A DNA stretch of 64,000 bases from positions 186,001-250,000 of the forward strand of contig NZ_QFXK01000039.1 in assembly GCF_003261635.1 (NCBI RefSeq), given 5' to 3'. Made by a program: the position numbers and the translations under genes. Of the stretch, positions 57,953-64,000 are shown piece after piece. The stretch is from Kribbella monticola. Lineage in GTDB: Bacteria; Actinomycetota; Actinomycetes; Propionibacteriales; Kribbellaceae. The number at the start of each line of letters is the position of its first letter. Position 1 is the first letter of the stretch. The notes below the pieces were generated by a model. That model made no database searches, was not told the origin of the DNA, and saw nothing but the letters and a program-made list of their open reading frames with translations.

Positions 57953-59035
57953 TCAGGCAGTGGCGACGAAGTGAGGTGTGGAGCGCGGGACGGTCCGCAC
58001 TGTGCGGGACAGCCCAGCTGCAGTGGTCCGCAGAATGGCGGATCGGACCAGCCCGTCGTAGGCGAGCGGAACCAGCATGATCTCGTCCGCCCCGGTACTG
58101 GCGGCCAGCGAAGCCAGCTCCGAGGCAACCGTGGCACGGGACCCGATGATGTGGCCGGGATCGTCCAGCAGCCGCTCTGCCCGGTGTCGCTCGCGAGTGG
58201 TCAACGGAGACCTCAGTATCTCCAGCAGCTCCGCCGGAGTAGCCCTCGACGACGCCGCGTTGAGCCGGAGCTTCACCCGGACGTACTCCGCGAGCCGGAT
58301 CACCGCCTCCTCGTCCGTGTCGGCCGCGACGATCCCGACCGTGACTGCGAGATACGGCTTGCCCGTGGGTCCAGTCGCCTCGAAGAACTCCCGGTACGCC
58401 GCTGCCGCGGCGAGCGTGGTCTGTGAGGTCGTGTGGTGAGCAAGGAAGACAGGCAGCCCTCGTACTGCGGCCACCTGGGCCTCGTGGGGCGTGCCGGCCA
58501 GTACGAACACCGGTGGCGGCAACCCGGCGAGCGCAAGCCGGACATCTCCCACCGGAGCACGGCCGGGAAGACCGTCGCGCAGGAAGCCGCAGAGCTCGTC
58601 CAGTCGCTGCGGGAACGCGTCCCAGCCCACGTCGGTCCGGCCGAGCGCGGCAGCTGTGGTCGGCGCGGCCGCCACCGGAGCCTTGCCGACTCCCAGGTCG
58701 ATCCGGCCGGGGTACGCCGCTGCGAGTGCCGCGAACTCCTCGGCGATCACGAGCGGCTGGTGGTTCGCCAGCATCACCGCGCCTGAGCCCAGCCGGATGC
58801 GATCGGTACGTGCCGCCAGTACCGCGGCGAGCACGGCCGGAGCCGCGCTGCCGATACCGCGCACACCGTGCTGCTCCGCCAGCCAGAAGCGCCGGTAGCC
58901 GAGATCGTCCGCCGCCTGGGCGACCTCGACCGTCTCCCGCAGCGCGGCCGCGGCAGACTGCCCGGCCATCTGCGGCACCACGTCGAGGACCGAGTGCGCA
59001 GAGACCGGGAGACCGGGTGTGACAGGGCTGAACAC
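57953..59035 (-). CDS. Luciferase-like (LLM, MsnO8-type) flavin-dependent oxidoreductase
   Basis: A 360-residue TIM-barrel protein of the bacterial luciferase/F420-dependent superfamily: AADDLGYRRFWLAEQHGVRGIGSAAPAVLAAVLAARTDRIRLGSGAVMLANHQPLVIAEEFAALAAAYPGRIDLGVG is the MsnO8-type N-terminal half. Members use FMN or F420; which applies is not decided by sequence. It lies 400 bp from the divergent LanM gene, and F420-dependent luciferase-like reductases act on dehydroalanine in some lanthipeptide clusters, so a tailoring role is possible but unproven. GTG 59035. Confidence 0.85.
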   Translation of the reverse strand: MFSPVTPGLPVSAHSVLDVVPQMAGQSAAAALRETVEVAQAADDLGYRRFWLAEQHGVRGIGSAAPAVLAAVLAARTDRIRLGSGAVMLANHQPLVIAEEFAALAAAYPGRIDLGVGKAPVAAAPTTAAALGRTDVGWDAFPQRLDELCGFLRDGLPGRAPVGDVRLALAGLPPPVFVLAGTPHEAQVAAVRGLPVFLAHHTTSQTTLAAAAAYREFFEATGPTGKPYLAVTVGIVAADTDEEAVIRLAEYVRVKLRLNAASSRATPAELLEILRSPLTTRERHRAERLLDDPGHIIGSRATVASELASLAASTGADEIMLVPLAYDGLVRSAILRTTAAGLSRTVRTVPRSTPHFVATA

Positions 59036-59438
59036 CTAGCCACCGTCGCAGCTGATCAGCCGGCGCACATGGGTGATCAGCCCCCATGTTCCGCCTCGCC
59101 CGCACGTAGGTGAACGGTGCGCCCAGCAGGCCCGAATTTGGGGGTCCGAAGGTCTTGCCCGGCCCGTGGGCACTCAGGCATCGTTCACGGCGTTCGGTCA
59201 CATCCATCCCTAGAAACGCAACCGAAGGAGGCCAACGTCGAGAACGCAGAGCAGCGGGGGCCGTCCGACGGTTGCCCGTAGTACCGGAGTTCCTGGTCCG
59301 GCCTGACCTTCCACCAGAGGTTCGATCGGCCAGGCGCTGCTGCCGCGGGGTGGTCAACCCCCAGTCGCCATCCCGCGGTGCGGCAGCACTACCCACTCGG
59401 CCTCGCCGCCGGCCGACGAATATGGGGGCTCGGTACCC
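59036..59438. other. Divergent control region between LLM and LanM genes
   Basis: About 400 bp without a supported gene. It contains the palindrome GCTGATCAGC (59051-59060), the inverted repeats at 59067 and 59422, and an isolated GAAGGAGG at about 59223, followed by an in-frame stop after 14 codons without an ATG/GTG start. A longer frame with a GTG at 59110 lacks family features and overlaps the LanM start. Confidence 0.5.
59067..59089. promoter_or_regulatory. Inverted repeat, candidate operator near the LLM start
   Basis: ACATGGG-9 bp-CCCATGT, perfect 7-bp arms, 32-54 bp upstream of the LLM GTG. A related repeat with the same 9-bp spacing lies at 59422. Confidence 0.5.
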
Positions 59439-59440
59439 AT
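59422..59440. promoter_or_regulatory. Inverted repeat over the LanM start
   Basis: ATGGG-9 bp-CCCAT; its right arm overlaps the LanM start codon and its left arm carries the GGGGG ribosome-binding site. May be an operator shared with 59067, or an mRNA stem that hides the ribosome-binding site. Confidence 0.4.
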
Positions 59441-62408
59441 GGCAGCACCCAGCAGCCGATGGCACCCTGAGCCCGTGCTCAACTCCGCGACCACGCCGAC
59501 GCTCGGCGCCGACCAGGCGAAGCCCTGGTGGACCGCTGGGGTGGGCCCGCACGAACCAGGCCGGCAGATGCCTGCCTGGGCGGCGTACGTGGAACGCAGT
59601 ACGACCTTGTCCTTCGAGCGCAGGCCGGTCGGGGACGACTGGCGGCAGGCGTTGCTCGGCTGCCTGGCACCGTTGCTCGAATCGGCCCGGCAGGACCTGG
59701 CCTCGGCCGGACAGACCGGGGTCGTCGCCGAGCAGTTCCTGCAACAACTCGGAGACCGGCTGGTCCGGTCGGCCGCTCGCACCCTGGTGCTGGAGCTGGC
59801 GCGGGCCCGGAGCCGCAACGAGCTGGCCGGGCAGACACCGGCCGAGCGATTCCTGAACTTCACCCACCGGCTCGCGGGAGGGAGCGAGCTGGCGGAATTC
59901 CTGGCCGCATACCCGGTGCTGGCCCGGGTCCTGGGCGAGGCGTGCCGACAGGCTGTCGAGGGTCACCTCGAACTGCTGGCCCGCCTCGCCGAGGACCGCG
60001 AGCTGGTGGTCACCGAGTTGCTGGCGGGCGTGGACCCCGGCGCTCTGAGCAGCGTGCTGCCTGGTGGCGATCCGCACCGCGGGGGACGGTCGACGGCGAC
60101 CCTGACCTTCGCAGACGGCCGGAAGGTGATCTACAAACCGCGGCCGTTGGAACTGCACGAGCACTTCAACCAGCTGGTCGGCTGGCTCAACGGCAAGACC
60201 GGCCTTGGGCTGCGAACCGTTCCGGTGCTGTGCCGCCCGGGGTACGGCTGGCTCGGGTTCATCGAGCACGAGCCCTGCAGCGACCTCGCCGAAGTACGAC
60301 GCTTCTACCACCGCCAGGGCGCCTTGCTGACCCTGCTGTACGTGCTGGACGGCACCGACATGCACTACGAGAACCTGATCGCCGCGGGCGACCAGCCGGT
60401 GTTCGTCGACGTGGAGACGCTCTTCCACCCGAGCCAGCAGGGCAACGGCGTACTGGGCCAGGATCCTGCTCACTCGGCACTGCGCAGCTCTGTCTACCGC
60501 ACGGCTCTGCTCCCCCTGCTGTTCACCGGCGAACACGGCGTCGCGGACATCTCGGGACTCGGCGGCGACGTCGGTGAGGTGTCGCCGATCAGCAAGGTCG
60601 ACTGGGCCGACGCCGGACTGGACACCATGCACCTCGTACGGCGTCCTGCCACCACCTCTGGTGGCCGCAACCGGCCCCGGTTGCACGGCGTCGACATGGA
60701 GCCGCGGGACTACGAGATCGCTCTTCTGACCGGGTTCCGGGCCGCGTATGAGGCGATTGCCTGGCACCGTCACGAACTGCTCGGCCCGGACGGGATGCTG
60801 GCCGGGTGCGCGGCCGACGAGATCCGGTACGTCGCCCGCCCTACCCAGACCTACGTGACCTTGCTGGACGAGGCGACCCACCCGGACGCGCTCCGCGATG
60901 CCGACGGCCGCAGCCAGCTGCTCGATCTCCTCTGGGATGCGGATCCCTCGTTGCACCGGCTGGTGCCGTACGAGCTGGCCGACCTGTGGGCAGGCGACGT
61001 CCCGCTCTTCACCGCCCGACCGGACAGCACAGATGTCTGGGCCGCGGACGGCAGCCGGGTGCCGGACCTTCTTGCCCACAAGGGACTTGACGTGGTCGAG
61101 GCCAAGATCGCGGCAATGAGCGAGGTCGACCAGCACCGCCAGCAATGGCTCATCTCCGCCTGCCTGGCCACCCGGCCGGAACCGGTCGTACACACCAGTA
61201 CGGCGAGCAGGCCGGCCGTCGGTGCGGCGGAAGCCGATCCCGAGCGACTGCTCGCGGCCGCCACCGACATCGCCGACGAGATCATGGCCCAGGTCCTCGG
61301 CAGCAACGGCGAGGCGAACTGGCTGAGCCTCGAACTGCTCGACGACCACCACTGGGCCGTGATGCCGATGGGCGCGGGCCTGTCGAACGGCTTCACCGGT
61401 ACGGCGCTCTTCCTGGCCCAGATCGGCGCGCTCACCGGCGCGGAGAAGTACACCGACCTGGCCAGGGACGCGATCCGCCCGATCCCGTTGCTGCTGGACT
61501 CGCTGGCGGCCGCGCCGGAGGCCGCACAGATCGTCGGGCCCGGCCTGCACGGCCTCGGCGGGATCAGCTTCGGCCTCGACCGGCTCAGCTCGCTGCTGAA
61601 GGACTCCGACGTCACCAAGTGGCTCGGCTCGTCACTCGAACTCAGCGAGCAACTCACCCCCGAACCGGATCAGTTCCCCGGTTACGTCGAAGGCGCGGCA
61701 GGCGGGCTGGCCGCAATGCTGGCGATCCACGGCCAACCAGCAGCCGCACGACTCGCGGCCAGGTACGCCGACGAACTCCTCGCCGCAGTGGACCGCCGGG
61801 CGCAGGCACCCGACCACGGGTTCGCCCGCGGGTACGAGGGAATCGCCTGGGCGCTCGGCCAATACGCAGTACAGGACAGCCGGTACGCCGACGCGGCGCG
61901 GGCTGCCATCGACCTGTCCTCCATCCACCTTGATCAGCGCGACCAGGCCGCCGATGCCGGCTGGTGCGCGGGCGGAGCCGGCACCACCCTCGCCCGGCTG
62001 TCCGCTGGTGTGACTGGTATGAGATCGGACCTCGACACCTATCTGAGGTCCGCCGAAGAACGTCCGGTGCTCGCCGACATGAGTCTGTGTCATGGCGAGC
62101 TCGGCGCGGTCGAGCCACTGTTGTGGCTCACCGATCGCGAGCACCCGGCCACAGAGGCGGTCCGGCGCCGCCGGGCCGGGCTGGTACTCGCAGCAATACA
62201 GCAGTACGGACCGCACTGCGGTACGCCGCGCGCCGTCTCCTCGCCAGGCCTGCTGACAGGGCTGGCCGGGATCGGCTACGGCTTGCTCCGGCTCGGTTTC
62301 GGCGGACAGGTTCCGTCCGTACTGCTGCTAGAACCCACCACCGGTCTCCGGCGCCCATCACAGCGTCCGGTCCGGACAGAACACCATTCGACAGGGGAAA
62401 CAGCATGA
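59439..62408 (+). CDS. Class II lanthipeptide synthetase LanM
   Basis: A 989-residue bifunctional enzyme. N-terminal DUF4135 dehydratase (about 110-500) with the kinase-like motifs TFADGRKVIYKPRPL, DGTDMHYENLI and VDVETLFHP, which phosphorylates and eliminates Ser/Thr; C-terminal LanC cyclase (about 600-960) with zinc ligands Cys843 in GWCAGGAG and Cys884-His885 in CHGELG, so cyclisation is expected to be active. ATG 59439 follows GGGGG. The stop overlaps the peptide gene (ATGA), a tight coupling that marks the peptide as its substrate. No transporter or protease is adjacent within the window. Confidence 0.93.
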   Translation: MAAPSSRWHPEPVLNSATTPTLGADQAKPWWTAGVGPHEPGRQMPAWAAYVERSTTLSFERRPVGDDWRQALLGCLAPLLESARQDLASAGQTGVVAEQFLQQLGDRLVRSAARTLVLELARARSRNELAGQTPAERFLNFTHRLAGGSELAEFLAAYPVLARVLGEACRQAVEGHLELLARLAEDRELVVTELLAGVDPGALSSVLPGGDPHRGGRSTATLTFADGRKVIYKPRPLELHEHFNQLVGWLNGKTGLGLRTVPVLCRPGYGWLGFIEHEPCSDLAEVRRFYHRQGALLTLLYVLDGTDMHYENLIAAGDQPVFVDVETLFHPSQQGNGVLGQDPAHSALRSSVYRTALLPLLFTGEHGVADISGLGGDVGEVSPISKVDWADAGLDTMHLVRRPATTSGGRNRPRLHGVDMEPRDYEIALLTGFRAAYEAIAWHRHELLGPDGMLAGCAADEIRYVARPTQTYVTLLDEATHPDALRDADGRSQLLDLLWDADPSLHRLVPYELADLWAGDVPLFTARPDSTDVWAADGSRVPDLLAHKGLDVVEAKIAAMSEVDQHRQQWLISACLATRPEPVVHTSTASRPAVGAAEADPERLLAAATDIADEIMAQVLGSNGEANWLSLELLDDHHWAVMPMGAGLSNGFTGTALFLAQIGALTGAEKYTDLARDAIRPIPLLLDSLAAAPEAAQIVGPGLHGLGGISFGLDRLSSLLKDSDVTKWLGSSLELSEQLTPEPDQFPGYVEGAAGGLAAMLAIHGQPAAARLAARYADELLAAVDRRAQAPDHGFARGYEGIAWALGQYAVQDSRYADAARAAIDLSSIHLDQRDQAADAGWCAGGAGTTLARLSAGVTGMRSDLDTYLRSAEERPVLADMSLCHGELGAVEPLLWLTDREHPATEAVRRRRAGLVLAAIQQYGPHCGTPRAVSSPGLLTGLAGIGYGLLRLGFGGQVPSVLLLEPTTGLRRPSQRPVRTEHHSTGETA

Positions 62409-62617
62409 CCGCCCAGCACAACCAGCCCGAAGACCAGGTCGCCGCCCAGCCGGTCGACGAGGAGCCGGACCCGATCGGCCCGATCACCTTCCCGAAGCGC
62501 GGCCGGATCGGCGCGCGGGCCCTCGCGCTGGTCGGCACCGCCAGCGCACTGGCCGTCGGCGTCGTCGAGGTCACCGAGAACTGCGGCACCTTCACCTCGA
62601 TCAGCGCACCGCACTGA
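62405..62617 (+). CDS. Candidate class II lanthipeptide precursor with a single Cys
   Basis: A 70-residue peptide starting MTAQHNQPEDQVAAQPVDEE. Acidic/Pro-rich N-terminus (1-30), basic KRGRIGAR (31-38), hydrophobic Ala/Leu/Val stretch (39-56), then the C-terminal segment TENCGTFTSISAPH with one Cys (60) and dehydratable Thr57, Thr62, Thr64, Ser65 and Ser67. Class II leaders usually end in a GG or GA site; only GTASALAVG appears here, so the cleavage site is unclear. One thioether ring is the maximum, for example Thr57-Cys60. ATG 62405 overlaps the LanM stop. Not recognised as a known lanthipeptide. Confidence 0.8.
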   Translation: MTAQHNQPEDQVAAQPVDEEPDPIGPITFPKRGRIGARALALVGTASALAVGVVEVTENCGTFTSISAPH

Positions 62618-62654
62618 TCCCTGCCCCACCCGGAAAACACAGGGATGCCTGACG

Positions 62655-62710
62655 CCGGCCCGGCTGGAACAAGCGCTTGAGCCAGCCGGGCCGGTCGAAG
62701 GCGACCGGCC
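62655..62710 (+). terminator. Overlapping hairpins after the class II precursor
   Basis: First stem CCGGCCCGGCTGG (62655) / CCAGCCGGGCCGG (62682), perfect 13 bp, extended in the loop by CAAGC/GCTTG. Second stem GGCCGGTCG (62689) / CGACCGGCC (62702), perfect 9 bp. They share 62689-62694 and so exclude each other. At least one is a likely terminator; the overlap could allow attenuation. Confidence 0.65.
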
Positions 62711-62754
62711 GAACCCACTGCGATCCAACCGGAGCGTAGCTAGAGTTTGGAACC

Positions 62755-64000
62755 ATGCAGACCCATGCGCCCAGAGTGGTCGGCAGAGACGGGGAGATCG
62801 ATCAGCTCGACCACCTGCTCGCCGAGGCTCGCGACGGACGTGGGGGTGCGGTCTTCCTGCTCGGCGAGCCCGGCATCGGCAAGAGCCGGCTGGCCGCCGT
62901 CGGCACCACGCTGGCCCTCGACCACGGCATGGCGACGCTCCGCGGCCGGGTCGGCGCGATCGGCACGATGGTCGCCTTCCGCCCGTTCACCGAGGCCTTG
63001 CTGTCGCTGATCCGGCGCGGCGAGATGCCGGACCCCGAGCGGCTCGGCCTGTATCGCCGGGTGCTCGGCCGCCTCGTTCCCGACTGGGACGACGGCGACG
63101 TACCGGAGAGCGGGATCTCCGCTGTCGTCCTCGGTGAGGCGATCCTGCGGTTGCTCCAGCTGGTCGGCCGGGACCGGGGCTGCCTGCTCGTGCTCGAGGA
63201 CCTGCACGGCTCCGACCCGGAGACGCTGGCCGTGATCGAGTACCTGCTCGACAACCTCCAGGACCAGCCGATCGCCGTCGTAGCAACCCTCCGACCGGAC
63301 CGCACGCCGGCGGCCGAGCTCGCTCAGCTCGCGGCTCAGCGCGGTACTGCGGCGCTCGTCGAACTGCACCCGCTCGACCGGCAGAACGTCCGCGAACTCG
63401 CGGCCGATTGCCTCGAGGTCGCACCGACCGGCGTACCCGACCGGCTGGTCGAGCGACTCTGGGCCGACAGTGCCGGAATCCCTTTCATCGTTGAGGAACT
63501 ACTGCAGGAAGCCAGCCGGTCCGGACAGTTGCTCTCGGCAACAGACGGCACCGTGCAGGTGGTCGACGACTTCCGGATGTCGGTTCCGGCGGCGGTCGTC
63601 CGCAGCATCGGCAACCGGACCGATCAGCTCGGACCGCAGTCGCGGGAGATCCTGGTCCTGGCCGCGGTGATCGGCCACCGCTTTCCGCTCAGCGTGGTCC
63701 GGCATGCCAGCGGCGTCGACGAGCGGCAGCTCCTGGCGACCCTGCGAGCCGGGCTGGCCGCCCAACTGGTCGGACCGGACGAGCCGGTCCCGGACTGGTA
63801 CGCGTTCCGGCATCCGCTGACCGCCGAGGCCCTGCTGGCCGGCCTGAACCCGACCGAGCGAGCAGCTCTGGCCAGCCGCTGCGCGGACGCGATCGAAGAG
63901 CTGCATCCCGGCCTGCCGGGCGAGTGGGCCCCGATGGTGGCCGAACTCGCCGAGGCGGGCGGTGACGTCGCCCGGGCCGGCCGGTTGTTCGCCGTCACCG
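62755..64000 (+). CDS. Large LuxR-type (LAL) ATPase regulator, 3' end cut off
   Basis: The first 415 residues of a STAND/AAA-type regulator. Walker A FLLGEPGIGKSRLAAV near residue 36, Walker B CLLVLEDLHGSDP near residue 145, then ATLRPDRTPAAELAQL and the winged-helix-like FIVEELLQEA region typical of LAL proteins, which end in a LuxR HTH not seen here. Such regulators often activate secondary-metabolite genes; here it follows the class II lanthipeptide genes. ATG 62755 is 8 nt after a TAGAGT hexamer, so the mRNA may be leaderless. Confidence 0.82.
   Translation, partial: MQTHAPRVVGRDGEIDQLDHLLAEARDGRGGAVFLLGEPGIGKSRLAAVGTTLALDHGMATLRGRVGAIGTMVAFRPFTEALLSLIRRGEMPDPERLGLYRRVLGRLVPDWDDGDVPESGISAVVLGEAILRLLQLVGRDRGCLLVLEDLHGSDPETLAVIEYLLDNLQDQPIAVVATLRPDRTPAAELAQLAAQRGTAALVELHPLDRQNVRELAADCLEVAPTGVPDRLVERLWADSAGIPFIVEELLQEASRSGQLLSATDGTVQVVDDFRMSVPAAVVRSIGNRTDQLGPQSREILVLAAVIGHRFPLSVVRHASGVDERQLLATLRAGLAAQLVGPDEPVPDWYAFRHPLTAEALLAGLNPTERAALASRCADAIEELHPGLPGEWAPMVAELAEAGGDVARAGRLFAVT

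Noticed and set aside
59222..59282. Possible second small precursor gene after GAAGGAGG in the LLM-LanM gap
   Set aside because: The frame after the ribosome-binding-like site has no ATG, GTG or TTG start and stops after 14 codons.
59110..59856. Open frame of about 248 codons covering the region before LanM
   Set aside because: Arg/Pro-rich composition typical of a wrong frame in high-GC DNA, overlaps the LanM gene by 400 bp and has no family motif.
57912..61550. 1212-codon frame on the minus strand opposite LanM
   Set aside because: Composition (Arg/Gly/His/Gln-rich) and lack of any motif show it is the antisense shadow of the LanM gene.
1..64000. Insertion sequences, prophage or CRISPR arrays
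   Set aside because: No transposase, integrase, phage structural gene, terminal repeats or spaced direct repeats were seen.

Overview
The window is high-GC actinobacterial DNA. Gene content and the class III lanthipeptide locus point to a Kribbella-like soil actinomycete: coenzyme F420 biosynthesis (fbiC), many TetR/MarR/LacI/LuxR regulators, secreted lipoproteins, plant-polysaccharide glycosidases, and a lanthipeptide operon with a prolyl oligopeptidase like that described for flavipeptin of Kribbella flavida. This placement is an inference from gene families; no rRNA or tRNA gene is present. Several genes start directly 8 nt or so after a -10-like hexamer (leaderless), which is common in actinobacteria.

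Layout. 1-10.1 kb: small regulator/enzyme pairs (XRE-SDR, MarR-methyltransferase against a glycosyltransferase, MarR-MFS exporter, GH116 glucosidase, TetR-DUF2867), plus the C-terminal remnant of a cholesterol-oxidase-type gene. 10.1-16.5 kb: two tandem secreted SH3-like proteins, an FtsX-type permease with a TetR gene but no ATPase, and fbiC. 16.6-25.3 kb: a NarL-type two-component system, an acyl-CoA oxidase/dehydrogenase, and a molybdate operon (MerR/TOBE regulator-modA-modB-modC). 25.3-35.5 kb: a catalase-fold protein and a complete class III lanthipeptide cluster: synthetase LanKC, precursor LanA, prolyl oligopeptidase, two ABC transporter half-units and a RamR-like orphan LuxR regulator facing them. 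35.6-43 kb: a DUF5946-like gene, a long leader with a nine-codon upstream ORF before a LysM/transglycosylase gene, membrane proteins with a TetR gene, a P-loop kinase and a molybdopterin oxidoreductase. 42.7-49 kb: a LacI-controlled carbohydrate operon (sugar isomerase, Gfo/Idh/MocA dehydrogenase, SGNH esterase, beta-mannosidase) with two types of LacI-like palindromes. 49-59 kb: a HicAB toxin-antitoxin pair under a perfect inverted repeat, a GntP permease, an operon of APC permease, lipoprotein and glutathionylspermidine-synthase-like ligase, a polysaccharide deacetylase, GNAT/TetR genes, an aldehyde dehydrogenase and a luciferase-like oxidoreductase. 59.4-64 kb: a class II lanthipeptide synthetase LanM translationally coupled to a 70-residue peptide with a single cysteine, then the start of a large LuxR-type ATPase regulator.

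The two most interesting systems are the lanthipeptide loci. The class III locus is complete and agrees with known flavipeptin/SapB-type biology, with several odd details (extra core cysteine, His/Pro-rich tail on the protease, hairpins between precursor and protease, atypical receiver domain). The class II locus is unusual: its candidate precursor has one Cys, no classical double-glycine site and a hydrophobic segment before the core, so its product cannot be inferred from known families and may be new.
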